Notes: generated by a model from the sequence alone, not told the origin. A stretch of DNA of 64,000 bases from Cellvibrio fontiphilus_A (GCF_042646205.1 NZ_JBHRTF010000002.1:62001-126000); one strand, 5' to 3'. Positions 1 to 9,044 are shown, numbered from the stretch's first letter. A program made the numbers and translations.

Positions 1-120
1 AGTAATGTGGAATGAAAACCCGGCGCCATCGCTTTTTAACAGCAGGCGATTACTTTCCCAACCCTCTGCTTTAATGGTTCTGCCTTGCAGGCTCGCCTCG
101 GATAATTTTCTAACAATCAT
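1..120 (-). CDS. ectC: L-ectoine synthase, N-terminal 40 codons (cut by window edge)
   Basis: EctC closes the ring of N-gamma-acetyl-diaminobutyrate to form the compatible solute ectoine in the cytoplasm. Only the first 40 residues are inside the window. They begin MIVRKLSEAS and continue through WESNRLLLKSDGAGFSFHIT, which matches the conserved start of EctC proteins. The ATG lies about 60 bp downstream of the ectB stop, in the usual ectA-ectB-ectC order. The gene runs off the left edge, so the cupin core and active site cannot be judged. The identity rests on the N-terminal match together with its two neighbours. Confidence 0.9.
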   Translation of the reverse strand, partial: MIVRKLSEASLQGRTIKAEGWESNRLLLKSDGAGFSFHIT

Positions 121-179
121 AAATACCTCTTAGCTCATTTCAGGATTCAGGCTTCCAATTTAAGATTTAAAAAGAAGTG

Positions 180-1454
180 TTACGCCGTTTTGCGGGCCGT
201 GTAGTCGCGCATGGTGGCGGCAAAACTGAGTGCCAAGAGTTTCAGCCCTTTGCGTAAATCTTCTTCACTGATGGTGAGTGGGCAAAACACCTTAACCACT
301 TGCCCTTGATTACCCGCGGTTTCAATTACTACACTACGCTCAAAAGCATGGGCGCAAATTGCATCGGCAATCTCGCCGCTCGCACATTCAATGCCCTGCA
401 TTAAACCGCGCCCTTTTAAACGCAGCGCCAGTGGCTGATAGGCATCAAGCATGGCTTTTAATTCCTGCTGCACAATCACGGACTTCTGCGCAATTTCACG
501 CACAAAATAATCGTCGCGCCAGTAGGTTTGGAGTGCTGCGGTGGCAGTAATAAATGCATGGTTATTGCCGCGAAACGTACCGTTGTGTTCACCGGGCAAC
601 CATTGATCCAGTGCCGGGTTTAACAACACAATCGACAGCGGCAAACCAAAACCACTGAGAGATTTGGAGAGGGTGACAATATCCGGTTTGATACCGCTGC
701 TTTCAAAACTGAAAAAGCTACCGGTGCGGCCGCAGCCCGCTTGAATGTCATCCACAATCAACAGCATGTCGTGTTTGCGACACAATTTTTGCAGACCTTG
801 CAACCAAGTATCGGCGGCAACATTTAACCCGCCCTCGCCCTGCACCACTTCCACAATCACCGCTGCAGGAATATCCACACCACTGGAGGGATCAGACAGT
901 AATTTGTCCATCATTTTTAAAGTGTCAGTATCGCGACCGTGATAACCGCAAAAGGGCATGCGCTCAATATTATTCAGTGGTACACCCGCGCCACCGCGAT
1001 GATGTTGATTGCCAGTTGCCGCAACCGCACCGAGTGATACGCCGTGGAAGCCGTTGGTAAACGCAATCACACCGCTGCGACCTTTGACTTTGCGCGCAAT
1101 TTTTAACGCAGCTTCTACCGCATTGGCACCGGTTGGCCCGGTGAACTGCACGCGATACTCCAAACCGCGCGGCGTTAAAATAATATCGCGCAGATTTTCC
1201 AGAAAAGTAGCTTTGGCCTGAGTGTGCATATCCAAACCATGGGCGATACCATCTTGCTCTATGTAATCCAGCAAGGCTTTTTTAATCAGCGGATTATTGT
1301 GGCCATAATTCAAAGAGCCAGCGCCAGATAAAAAATCCAAATAGGCTTTGCCCTGTTCATCAAATAAATAACTGCCGCGCGCCTGTTTAAAGATCACCGG
1401 AAAAGCGCGTGAATAAGAGCGAACTTCCGATTCCATTTGTTGAAAAATATTCAT
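180..1454 (-). CDS. ectB: diaminobutyrate--2-oxoglutarate aminotransferase
   Basis: EctB converts aspartate-semialdehyde to 2,4-diaminobutyrate with glutamate as amino donor, the first committed step to ectoine. The 424-residue product starts MNIFQQMESEVRSYSRAFP, the typical EctB start. It has the class III aminotransferase landmarks: a GPTGANAVEAALK cofactor-binding stretch, VDDIQAGCGRTG, and the PLP-lysine segment TLSKSLSG. The open frame extends 37 codons further upstream, but that part is low-complexity aromatic sequence. An AAGAGG ribosome-binding site sits 9 bases before the ATG at 1454; an adjacent ATG at 1457 is nearly as good. It lies about 210 bp after ectA, probably on the same transcript. 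Confidence 0.95.
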   Translation of the reverse strand: MNIFQQMESEVRSYSRAFPVIFKQARGSYLFDEQGKAYLDFLSGAGSLNYGHNNPLIKKALLDYIEQDGIAHGLDMHTQAKATFLENLRDIILTPRGLEYRVQFTGPTGANAVEAALKIARKVKGRSGVIAFTNGFHGVSLGAVAATGNQHHRGGAGVPLNNIERMPFCGYHGRDTDTLKMMDKLLSDPSSGVDIPAAVIVEVVQGEGGLNVAADTWLQGLQKLCRKHDMLLIVDDIQAGCGRTGSFFSFESSGIKPDIVTLSKSLSGFGLPLSIVLLNPALDQWLPGEHNGTFRGNNHAFITATAALQTYWRDDYFVREIAQKSVIVQQELKAMLDAYQPLALRLKGRGLMQGIECASGEIADAICAHAFERSVVIETAGNQGQVVKVFCPLTISEEDLRKGLKLLALSFAATMRDYTARKTA

Positions 1455-1667
1455 CATTGTCATCCTCTTAATGAATCTGCACCCTTGTGCTGCAGATAAA
1501 AAATTGAAAGCAAAAAAATCAAAATAAAAATAGAAAGAAAACATGAAACACAAAATCCAAGGCAAAAGTTGCCCAGGCGATGCATAAACATCGCTAATCG
1601 GATAAGGGGGTTCAGGCTAAATACGCCCAGCCCTGTTTAGGGCATAGGCGCAGCGGCTAACGCAGCA

Positions 1668-2258
1668 TCAACCTAACCAGCGCCGATTGGAGCTGCGTAA
1701 ACTGCCGCGCAGGTCATCCAAATGCAGCGCCATGGGTTTGCCGGGGCGATTAGGTAGGGGAGCAATTTGCAGCAGGTATTCGTCCGCGTGTGCGCCTGCA
1801 AAATGGCGCTGGGATTCGAACAACATACTTTTTACGGGGATGGCGCCGCAGTCGCGGGCGAAGCTTTCAAACAGCGCCCAGGAAGCGCGGTTGTCGGGGG
1901 TAATACTGGTGGTGAGGCGCTGTGCGTGCTCGGTGGCGGGTTGCTCAATCAGCCAATTCAACATGCGTTTGGCCAGACCTGAACCGCGCAACTGCTCGCT
2001 CACCACTACCTGCCAGACAAACAGGGTTTCGCTGTCGCTGGGGGGGCAGTAGGCCGAAATAAAACCGACCAATTTGCCATTTAACAGCGCGGCTACCGAG
2101 GTGTCAGCAAAATGCTGGCATTGCAGCAGGTTGCAATAAACCGAGTTGGTATCCAGCGGCGGGCTGGCGGCTACCAGTTGGTTAAGGGCGTAACCATCGG
2201 TTGGCAAGGGGTGGCGCAGTTCCAGTTTGTCCCACAAAAGATCGTTTCTGGCGTTCAT
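1668..2258 (-). CDS. ectA: L-2,4-diaminobutyrate N-acetyltransferase
   Basis: EctA acetylates diaminobutyrate with acetyl-CoA, the second step of ectoine synthesis. The 196-residue protein is a single GNAT domain. The acetyl-CoA loop is visible as SEQLRGSGLAKRML, and the family motifs LDTNSVYCNLL near the N terminus and TTSITPDNRASWALF in the C-terminal half are characteristic of EctA. The start at 2258 is chosen because a strong GGAGG precedes it by five bases; an in-frame upstream extension has no such site. It is the first gene of the ectABC unit and is divergent from the MarR-type gene at 2600. Confidence 0.94.
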   Translation of the reverse strand: MNARNDLLWDKLELRHPLPTDGYALNQLVAASPPLDTNSVYCNLLQCQHFADTSVAALLNGKLVGFISAYCPPSDSETLFVWQVVVSEQLRGSGLAKRMLNWLIEQPATEHAQRLTTSITPDNRASWALFESFARDCGAIPVKSMLFESQRHFAGAHADEYLLQIAPLPNRPGKPMALHLDDLRGSLRSSNRRWLG

Positions 2259-2446
2259 AAAACCTCCATAGTGCGTCTTTGATAGCGGCAATACTATTAC
2301 AACACTAATCAATTGAGAGCCGATTTATTCTGGATAATTCCGTAACAAATAGAATAAAAGGCTTTAAGAAAGGATTTAATCGAGAAAAATAACGAATAAT
2401 GCCGTTATGGATGCATTTCCCGATAAAACACTCTATTTTTTATACT

Positions 2447-2476
2447 AAAATATACTTAGAGTACAAAGTATATTTT
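2447..2476. promoter_or_regulatory. perfect 11-bp inverted repeat, candidate EctR operator at the ectABC promoter
   Basis: Bases 2447-2457 (AAAATATACTT) and 2466-2476 (AAGTATATTTT) are perfect reverse complements around an 8-base spacer. The site lies in the 341-bp gap (2259-2599) between ectA and the divergent MarR-type gene. On the minus strand a possible core promoter overlaps it: TTGTAC at 2466-2461, then 16 bases, then TATAAA at 2444-2439. MarR proteins bind such palindromes as dimers, and a repressor EctR bound at the ect promoter has been described in methylotrophs. The palindrome is seen directly; EctR binding here is inference. The rest of the gap is AT-rich and holds no gene. Confidence 0.6.
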
Positions 2477-2599
2477 TATGGTACAAAAATTATCCCTCCA
2501 GGTCTAGTGATAATTTTGTGACGGCGCTGCAAACCGCCACCACAGGTGACAAGATGCGCCACCACGGGCATGCTGCCGCTTTCCTATCCGCAGTTAACG

Positions 2600-3121
2600 A
2601 TGACAACACCCATGAACCAGATAGATCAGGTACTCACCTCGCTGCGCCGTGTGATTCGCGCCATCGACCTTCACTCCAAACAACTGGTTAAAACCGCCAG
2701 CGTCACCGGCCCACAACTGCGCCTGCTGCAACTGATTCGCAGCCAGCCAGGCGGCACAGTGAAAGAACTGGCGGACGCCATGAGCCTGAGCCAGGCCACA
2801 GTCACCAGCATCATGGATCGCCTGGAGAGCCGCGGCCTGATTGTGCGAGTGCGCTCGCAAACCGACAAACGCAAAATCCACCCACAGCTCACCGACAGCG
2901 GCAGCGCCCTGTTGGACACAGCCCCCACCCCGCTGCAAGACAGCTTTGTGCGCAAGTTCGATCAGCTCCAGAGCTGGGAGCAACACATGATTATTGCCTC
3001 GCTCCAGCGAGTCGCCGAAATGATGGACGCCGAAGCCATTGATGCCTCGCCGTTTTTGGATATTGGCTCGCTGGATAGGACGGAAGCCCTTGAGCAGCCG
3101 GAAGCAGGCGATAACAAATAA
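2600..3121 (+). CDS. ectR: MarR-family transcriptional regulator, probable ectoine operon regulator
   Basis: This is a winged-helix MarR-family DNA-binding protein of about 173 residues. The recognition-helix region reads VKELADAMSLSQATVTSIMDRLESRGL, followed by the wing RVRSQTDKRK, and leads into a C-terminal dimerisation helix. It is divergent from ectABC, the position in which ectR-type MarR repressors are found, so control of ectoine synthesis is the most likely role. No convincing ribosome-binding site separates the possible starts. The frame is open from a GTG at 2546, and ATGs at 2600 and 2612 are both compatible with the MarR fold; 2600 is chosen. The gene symbol follows from context and is less certain than the family. 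Confidence 0.75.
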   Translation: MTTPMNQIDQVLTSLRRVIRAIDLHSKQLVKTASVTGPQLRLLQLIRSQPGGTVKELADAMSLSQATVTSIMDRLESRGLIVRVRSQTDKRKIHPQLTDSGSALLDTAPTPLQDSFVRKFDQLQSWEQHMIIASLQRVAEMMDAEAIDASPFLDIGSLDRTEALEQPEAGDNK

Positions 3122-3207
3122 ATTGACGCACCGCCCTCCAGTCACAAAAACATCACCAAATCGTCCAAATCCCGCCACAGCTCCGTAACAAAGCCCACCT
3201 AAGCTGC

Positions 3208-3236
3208 GCCCTGTCACCAGTTCGCCCGCACAGGGC
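3208..3236 (+). terminator. possible terminator hairpin after the MarR-type gene
   Basis: GCCCTGT (3208-3214) and ACAGGGC (3230-3236) pair across a 15-base loop and are followed by ATTTG. The T-tract is poor, so termination here is possible but weakly supported. Confidence 0.35.
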
Positions 3237-3258
3237 ATTTGCCAAGGGAGCGCACACC

Positions 3259-5775
3259 ATGAGTCGATTGCGAGTTATGCAACAATCGCTGGCCTGCTTG
3301 ATTGCAGCAGCGAGTTTACCCGCCAGCGCCACGCTGTATTTTTCGGAATACCTAGAGGGCAGTAGCAGCAATAAAGCGCTGGAAATTTACAACAGCAGCG
3401 CCAATAGCGTTGATCTGGCCGGCCATAAAGTAGAGATGTATTTCAACGGCAGCAACAGCGCCGCACTGACCATCAACCTCACCGGCACCATTCCCGCACA
3501 AGGCATATTTGTGCTCGCCAACAGCGGTGCCAACGCCAGCATCCTGGCGGTTGCCAACCAAACCAATGGCTCCGGCTGGTTTAACGGCGACGATGCGATT
3601 GTGCTGAAAAACGGCAACACTATTTTGGATAGCATCGGGCAAATTGGTGTTGACCCCGGTAGCGAATGGGGCACGGGTTTTACCAGCACCGCTGACAATA
3701 CCCTGCGCCGCAAAACCGCCATCACCCAGGGCGATATCAACCCCTTCGATATTTTTGACCCCGCAAGCGACTGGGAGGGCTACGCGCAAGATACCTTTGA
3801 CCACCTTGGCAGCTATCAGGGCAGCAGCAATGGCGGCGGTAATAACGGTGGCAGCGATGGCGGAACAAACAACCAATGCGGCGCAACCGCAACGCACATC
3901 ACCAGCATTCAAGGCGCAGGCACTGCCAGTTCAATGGTCGGCAACAGCGTCAGTGTTGAAGCCATAGTGGTTGCGGATTTTCAACATGCGAATCAACTCG
4001 GCGGATTTTTTATTCAGGAAGAGGATGCCGATAGCGATGGCAACGCCAGCACATCCGAAGGTATTTATATCGCCAGCACCAGCGCCGTTGCTGTGGGCGA
4101 CCGCGTGCGTGTCACCGGTACGGTTGCAGAAACCTTTCAGCTAACCCAGCTCAATAATGTCAGCGTCACTGTGTGTGCCAGCGGCCAAGCATTACCAACC
4201 CCGGCCAACATTTCTCTGCCGGTGACTTCACTCAATGCGTTTGAAAATATTGAAGGCATGTCGGTTGCGATTGCACAAACACTCACCGTGAATGAAACCT
4301 ATCAACTAGGTCGCTTTGGGCAAGTGCTGCTCGCCAATGGCCGCTTGCAACAACCGACCAATGTGGTTGAACCCGGTGCCGCCGCCAATGCACTGCAAGC
4401 GCAAAATAATTTAAACAAGTTGATGATGGATGACGCGAGTAATGTGCAAAATCCTGACCCGGTTATTTTCCCCGCGCCGGGTTTATCTGCAGATAACACT
4501 CTGCGCAGTGGTGATACCGTTGCGAATCTGCAAGGTATTATCACTTACGATTTTGGTGTGTATCGCATTCTTCCTACTGCTACGCCGAATTTTGTGCACA
4601 GCAATGCGCGCCCACTGGCACCGATTACCGATGCGGCAGCGAATCTAAAAATCGCCAGCTTTAATGTGCTGAATTTTTTTAATGGCAACGGCAGCGGCGG
4701 CGGATTCCCAACCTCACGCGGCGCAAATACTGCTGCAGAATTTGCGCGGCAAAAAGCCAAAATTGTCAGCGCCTTGGTTGGCTTGAATGCCGATGTTATC
4801 GGCCTGATTGAAATCGAAAATGATGGCTACGGTAGCACCAGTGCCATCGCTGAATTAACGTATGCCTTAAATACAGCAACCGGCACCAGCGCATGGAAAT
4901 ACATTAATCCGGGTGTGAATAAAATCGGCAACGATGAAATTGCGGTGGGCATTATTTATCGCAGCGACAAAGCCACAGCAATCGGTACAACAGCAATTTT
5001 GGATTCCAGTGTTGATGCACAGTTTATCGACACCAAAAACCGCCCCGCGCTGGCACAAAGTTTCCGCACAAATAGCAACCGCGCCATCGCCACGGTGGTT
5101 GTCAATCACCTGAAATCCAAAGGTTCGGATTGCAATGATTTGGGCGATACCGATATTGGCGATGGCCAAGGCAATTGCAATATCACCCGCACCCAAGCCG
5201 CAAGCGCATTGGTGAATTGGCTGGGCACCAACCCAACCGGTGTAAATGACCGCGATTATTTAATCATCGGCGACTTGAATGCTTACGCGAAAGAAAACCC
5301 CATCACCACAATCATTAACGCCGGTTACACCGATTTAATTAATCGCTTTGGCGGCAGCAGTGCTTACTCCTATGTATTTGATGGCCAAGCGGGTTATTTG
5401 GATCACGGCTTGGCGAGCAACTCACTGACACCGCAAGTGCTGTTTGCTGCTGATTGGCATATCAACGCCGACGAACCTGTCAGCCTCGATTACAACACCG
5501 AATTTAAATCCGCCGCGCAAATAAACAGTTTTTATGCGCCCGATGCTTATCGCTCATCCGACCACGACCCGCTTGTGATTTCACTCAAATTAATTCTCGA
5601 CCTGGATGGCGACGGCGATGTGGATAAAAACGATGTGCAAATGGTTACCAACGCACGCGGAACAACAGCCAGCGCATTCGACCAACGCGATGTGAATGGC
5701 GATGGCGTCATTAATGTTAACGATGCACGTGCACTCAGCGTGCAATGCACCCGCACCGGTTGCGCCACTAATTAA
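3259..5775 (+). CDS. secreted ExeM/NucH-type endonuclease with lamin-tail and dockerin-like modules
   Basis: This 838-residue exported protein should degrade extracellular DNA. It starts with a signal peptide (cleavage near residue 24, PASA-TLYF). A lamin-tail domain follows at about residues 25-165, then a Gly/Asn-rich linker, an OB-like region, and an endonuclease/exonuclease/phosphatase domain from about 462 (LKIASFNVLNFF) to 775. The last domain carries the IEIEND and SSDHDP motifs, with a probable catalytic His769. After it come two calcium-loop-like repeats (LDGDGDVDKND and DVNGDGVINVND, about residues 780-826), typical of a type I dockerin. The next gene, 17 bp on, encodes a cohesin-like protein, so the pair may be co-transcribed and may interact. 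Confidence 0.88.
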   Translation: MSRLRVMQQSLACLIAAASLPASATLYFSEYLEGSSSNKALEIYNSSANSVDLAGHKVEMYFNGSNSAALTINLTGTIPAQGIFVLANSGANASILAVANQTNGSGWFNGDDAIVLKNGNTILDSIGQIGVDPGSEWGTGFTSTADNTLRRKTAITQGDINPFDIFDPASDWEGYAQDTFDHLGSYQGSSNGGGNNGGSDGGTNNQCGATATHITSIQGAGTASSMVGNSVSVEAIVVADFQHANQLGGFFIQEEDADSDGNASTSEGIYIASTSAVAVGDRVRVTGTVAETFQLTQLNNVSVTVCASGQALPTPANISLPVTSLNAFENIEGMSVAIAQTLTVNETYQLGRFGQVLLANGRLQQPTNVVEPGAAANALQAQNNLNKLMMDDASNVQNPDPVIFPAPGLSADNTLRSGDTVANLQGIITYDFGVYRILPTATPNFVHSNARPLAPITDAAANLKIASFNVLNFFNGNGSGGGFPTSRGANTAAEFARQKAKIVSALVGLNADVIGLIEIENDGYGSTSAIAELTYALNTATGTSAWKYINPGVNKIGNDEIAVGIIYRSDKATAIGTTAILDSSVDAQFIDTKNRPALAQSFRTNSNRAIATVVVNHLKSKGSDCNDLGDTDIGDGQGNCNITRTQAASALVNWLGTNPTGVNDRDYLIIGDLNAYAKENPITTIINAGYTDLINRFGGSSAYSYVFDGQAGYLDHGLASNSLTPQVLFAADWHINADEPVSLDYNTEFKSAAQINSFYAPDAYRSSDHDPLVISLKLILDLDGDGDVDKNDVQMVTNARGTTASAFDQRDVNGDGVINVNDARALSVQCTRTGCATN

Positions 5776-5791
5776 CTTTAAGGAGTTTGCA

Positions 5792-6397
5792 ATGAAAAAA
5801 TTCTTCGCCAGTTTATTAGCGCTTGGGTTAAGCCTATCGCTCAATGCCAATGCCAATGCCATCAGTATCGACCTGATTGCCGATAAAACTACCGCCAATA
5901 TTGGTGACAATATCGAACTGCAAGTGCGCATCAGCGGCTTGGAAGGAGCGAGCGCACTCGGCAGTTACGATGTCAATGTTCATTACGATAGCGATCTATT
6001 CAGCATCAGCAACATCATTTGGGGCGATACAGTACAAGGCAACCAATTGGATCTGTTCGGCTTTGGCAGCTTGCAAGACAACAGCAGCAACCTTGGCTGG
6101 TTAACTATGCTGGAAGTCTCTTTTGATGAAATAGCCGATTTGGAATTGCTGCAAGCGGGAGAATTTACGCTGTTTAGTTTGTTTCTCAACGCAGTCGCAA
6201 GCGGCAGTGGAAATTTTTCGCTAACCACTAATGCAATAGGCGATGCTTACGGCCAGGATTTATTTATCGACACTATTAACAGCACAAGCATCAATGTAAG
6301 CGCAGCGACTGTGTCAGAACCAGCGGGTATGCTGCTATTGCTCGGTGCCCTTGCCTTTGTTGTATTGCGCAACAGGGCATCACAACCCAAACAATAA
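5792..6397 (+). CDS. secreted cohesin-like protein with PEP-CTERM-type sorting tail
   Basis: The 201-residue protein has a signal peptide ending near NANA-ISID. A single beta-sandwich domain of cohesin type follows (pattern ADKTTANIGDNIELQVRISG and a YDVNVHYD strand). The C-terminal tail is VSEPAG, a hydrophobic stretch of about 16 residues, then Arg-rich NRASQPKQ. That tail is the tripartite signal read by exosortases, which process proteins at the envelope. The ATG at 5792 is chosen because AAGGAG lies nine bases upstream and the signal peptide begins there; the longer frame overlaps the preceding gene. It follows the dockerin-ending nuclease directly. No exosortase gene is in the window, so processing depends on genes elsewhere. 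Confidence 0.8.
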   Translation: MKKFFASLLALGLSLSLNANANAISIDLIADKTTANIGDNIELQVRISGLEGASALGSYDVNVHYDSDLFSISNIIWGDTVQGNQLDLFGFGSLQDNSSNLGWLTMLEVSFDEIADLELLQAGEFTLFSLFLNAVASGSGNFSLTTNAIGDAYGQDLFIDTINSTSINVSAATVSEPAGMLLLLGALAFVVLRNRASQPKQ

Positions 6398-6418
6398 TTA
6401 CAACTAATGGAAATAAAA

Positions 6419-6450
6419 AAAGCCTGCCGCTTTCAATAGCGACAGGCTTT
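6419..6450. terminator. bidirectional terminator between convergent genes
   Basis: AAAGCCTG (6419-6426) pairs with CAGGCTTT (6443-6450), with an inner CGCT/AGCG extension. A run of A on the left gives a good U-tract for the minus-strand gene at 6470; the plus-strand side has only TTT. It separates the cohesin-like gene from the convergent unknown gene. Confidence 0.75.
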
Positions 6451-6469
6451 ACAGCATTAACCATAGACA

Positions 6470-7759
6470 TTAGGAATCCTTGATATACCCAAGAACTTTT
6501 TCCACCTCTTCTGCAAGCTCTTTGTTATTAAATTTCATTCGACTCATGTATGCAGCCAGCGACTGGGGATTATCTTTGTAACCGGTCTTTAAGGTCCATG
6601 CATAAGAAAATGCCTTTTCTGCAACAGAAACATCGCGCAGGTTGCCATCCATAATCTCAAGTAACTTTTCTACCGGGTAGCCAGCAATAGCCATTGACTG
6701 AGTGGCCGCGCTAACCGCCTTGAACTTTAACGACGGATCTTTAATTGACGCAACAAATTCAGTCACCTTTTCACTACCATAAATGTGAATTTTACTGGCC
6801 CCGTTTACCGCGACTGACTCCGCCATCTTTTTATCATTTAGGCTATCAATGAGCTGATAGGCGTCAGTAAAATAGGCGCGGCTAAATAAATTATCTAACA
6901 AAGCATTCACCGCCCATTCATCAGCGTAACCCTGATTTTCAAGGAACAATTTTTTTGCCTCCATCGGATCAGTTTTGGCATATATAGCCAAGGCGCTATT
7001 GAGCAACGTCACATCAACCAGTCCTTGATGTTGCGTTAGCGCATAATCAATTGCCGCCACCGGATTAGCTGTCGCCACAGTCTGGGCCAATCCCATCCTG
7101 CTCCATTTATCTTGCGGACGAACACTTTCCCTCACTAGCCGTATCCCCTCCTCATAAGCCATCCACTGCCAATCAGGGAAAACTGACAATGCCTGTAACA
7201 GCACCATTTTTCTCTCAAGCTGCTGTTCTGGAGCAGGAAACATAAATACAAAATCACTTTCGTGCTGCTGCAACCATTCATACATCATTTGAGGTTGATT
7301 AAGAGCCAAATTAGCAAACAAAGTTGTTGCAAGATCTTCGCCGATGGACGACTCCATCAACATAAAAGATTGTTCAGGAAACTTTCCCGCAAAGAACCAG
7401 GCAATCTGCCCCTTAAGCTGCGCTTGGGACTCATCCAGCGATAACAGGATATCTTGAATTGCTGAAGAAGATAAAAGCTCCAGCTGTTGAAGCGCACGAT
7501 ACCCCTCAAACTGGCTTTTAGGTGTCTGCACACTTAGACGACGGACAACTTCGTCCGTAGAGGGGGGTGACACTACAGGACGAGACCGCGCATTATTGTT
7601 GTCAACCTGCTGAACCGACGGCACCGCAGCCTCAACAGTAGAATCCAGTTCCACTTGGGCAGTGCCCCACTCGAGCTTAAGTGGAGCATCGCCCCCCAAT
7701 TGATAGCCGCACAACCCGCCCAAACCAAATACTACCGTCAGTGTTACTGCCTTGTTCAT
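6470..7759 (-). CDS. hypothetical protein, membrane-anchored, helical-repeat-like
   Basis: I do not recognise this family. The 429-residue protein starts with a hydrophobic segment at about residues 4-22 that ends in a Gly-rich GYQLGG, so it is either anchored in the inner membrane or exported. A polar linker with Pro and Ser follows to about residue 70. The rest is predicted-looking alpha helix with spaced Leu/Ala, in a pattern resembling TPR or HEAT-type repeats. It has no Cys motif and no catalytic signature I can name. The start is supported by a strong AAGGGAGG eight bases before the ATG. It is monocistronic, bounded by the terminator at 6419 and the proB gene behind it. Confidence 0.75.
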   Translation of the reverse strand: MNKAVTLTVVFGLGGLCGYQLGGDAPLKLEWGTAQVELDSTVEAAVPSVQQVDNNNARSRPVVSPPSTDEVVRRLSVQTPKSQFEGYRALQQLELLSSSAIQDILLSLDESQAQLKGQIAWFFAGKFPEQSFMLMESSIGEDLATTLFANLALNQPQMMYEWLQQHESDFVFMFPAPEQQLERKMVLLQALSVFPDWQWMAYEEGIRLVRESVRPQDKWSRMGLAQTVATANPVAAIDYALTQHQGLVDVTLLNSALAIYAKTDPMEAKKLFLENQGYADEWAVNALLDNLFSRAYFTDAYQLIDSLNDKKMAESVAVNGASKIHIYGSEKVTEFVASIKDPSLKFKAVSAATQSMAIAGYPVEKLLEIMDGNLRDVSVAEKAFSYAWTLKTGYKDNPQSLAAYMSRMKFNNKELAEEVEKVLGYIKDS

Positions 7760-7847
7760 GCAATGCCTCCCTTAACATTTTTCTGCGCTCCTCTGGTATC
7801 GAAGTTTTTTGATAAAAAACAATCGAAAAAGCAGAGGTACTCATGGG

Positions 7848-8972
7848 TTAACTCAACACCAAGTTATCGCGATGGATTAATTCGTTATCGTCGCGGTAGC
7901 CGAGAATTTCGGCGATTTGACTGCTGGGCTTGCCGATAATTTTGCGCGCTTCGTCGGCGTGGTAATTAATTAAACCGCGTGCGATTTCTTTGCCGTTCAA
8001 ATCTTCGCAAATCACCATGTCACCGCGGGTGAAATCACCGCGCACGTCTTTGACTCCCACCGGCAAAATACTTTTACCCTGCTCGCGCACCACGCGCACG
8101 GCGCCGTCATCCAACACAATGGTGCCGCGGGTTTGCAACTGGCCGGAGATCCAGCGCTTGCGCGCGGCTTGTGGCTGTTGCTCGGCCCATAAAAACGTGC
8201 CCAGGTTTTCACCTGCGGCGATACGCAATAATGCATTTTCAATTCTGCCACCGACAATCACTGTGTCTGCACCGGAGCGCGCCGCCACTCGTGCCGCGCG
8301 CACTTTGGTAATCATGCCGCCGCGCCCCAACGCACCGCCGCTGCCACCGGCCATTTGCTCCAAGCGGCTATCATCGGCAGCGATTTCACTCAGCAATTGT
8401 GCATCGGGGTTGCTGCGCGGGTCGCTGTCGTACATACCTTTTTGATCGGTGAGAATCACCAGTAAATCGGCTTCAATCAAATTGGCAACCAGCGCCCCCA
8501 AAGTATCGTTATCGCCAAAACGAATCTCATCGGTGACGACTGTGTCGTTTTCATTAATGACCGGCACCACGTTTAAACCCACCAGGGTTTTTAAGGTGGA
8601 GCGCGCATTTAAGTAGCGCTGGCGTGAAGATAAATCATCGTGATCCAGAAGCACTTGCGCCGTGAGTAAACCATAGCGCTGGAATTCCACTTCATAGGTT
8701 TGTACCAAACCCATTTGCCCGACGGCTGCAGCTGCCTGCAACTGATGAATTTCTGTCGGGCGCGCCGCCCAACCCAGGCGGCGCATACCGGCGGCGACCG
8801 CACCGGAGGACACCAGTACCAGTTCAATACCGCGCAGGCGCAGCTCGGCCATTTGTTTTACCCAGCCGGCAATGGCTTCTGCATCCAGCCCCTTGCCATC
8901 ATTGGTGAGCAGCGCACTGCCAATTTTTACCACCCAACGTTTTGCCTGCGGAACAATGTCTCTTTTACTCAT
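7848..8972 (-). CDS. proB: glutamate 5-kinase
   Basis: ProB phosphorylates glutamate, the first step of proline synthesis, and is usually feedback-inhibited by proline. The 374-residue protein has the amino-acid-kinase domain (VVKIGSALLTNDG near the N terminus, LVSSGAVAAGMRRLG, NENDTV, and the GRGGMITKVRAA loop). A C-terminal PUA domain runs from about residue 280 to 365. Length and layout are those of the standard ProB. It lies downstream of obgE on the same strand, the usual rplU-rpmA-obgE-proB order, although a hairpin at 9045-9068 could separate the two transcripts. Confidence 0.97.
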   Translation of the reverse strand: MSKRDIVPQAKRWVVKIGSALLTNDGKGLDAEAIAGWVKQMAELRLRGIELVLVSSGAVAAGMRRLGWAARPTEIHQLQAAAAVGQMGLVQTYEVEFQRYGLLTAQVLLDHDDLSSRQRYLNARSTLKTLVGLNVVPVINENDTVVTDEIRFGDNDTLGALVANLIEADLLVILTDQKGMYDSDPRSNPDAQLLSEIAADDSRLEQMAGGSGGALGRGGMITKVRAARVAARSGADTVIVGGRIENALLRIAAGENLGTFLWAEQQPQAARKRWISGQLQTRGTIVLDDGAVRVVREQGKSILPVGVKDVRGDFTRGDMVICEDLNGKEIARGLINYHADEARKIIGKPSSQIAEILGYRDDNELIHRDNLVLS

Positions 8973-9044
8973 GACGTAAATGCGCTTATCAAAATAAATA
9001 GGGAGTTTGTAGTGATTGGCGAATCCTGCGGCGCTTAATGCAAA

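Noticed and set aside
2594..3238. A 214-codon minus-strand frame over the MarR-type gene
   Set aside because: The plus-strand winged-helix pattern is clear, and the minus-strand product is low-complexity Gly/Ala/His.
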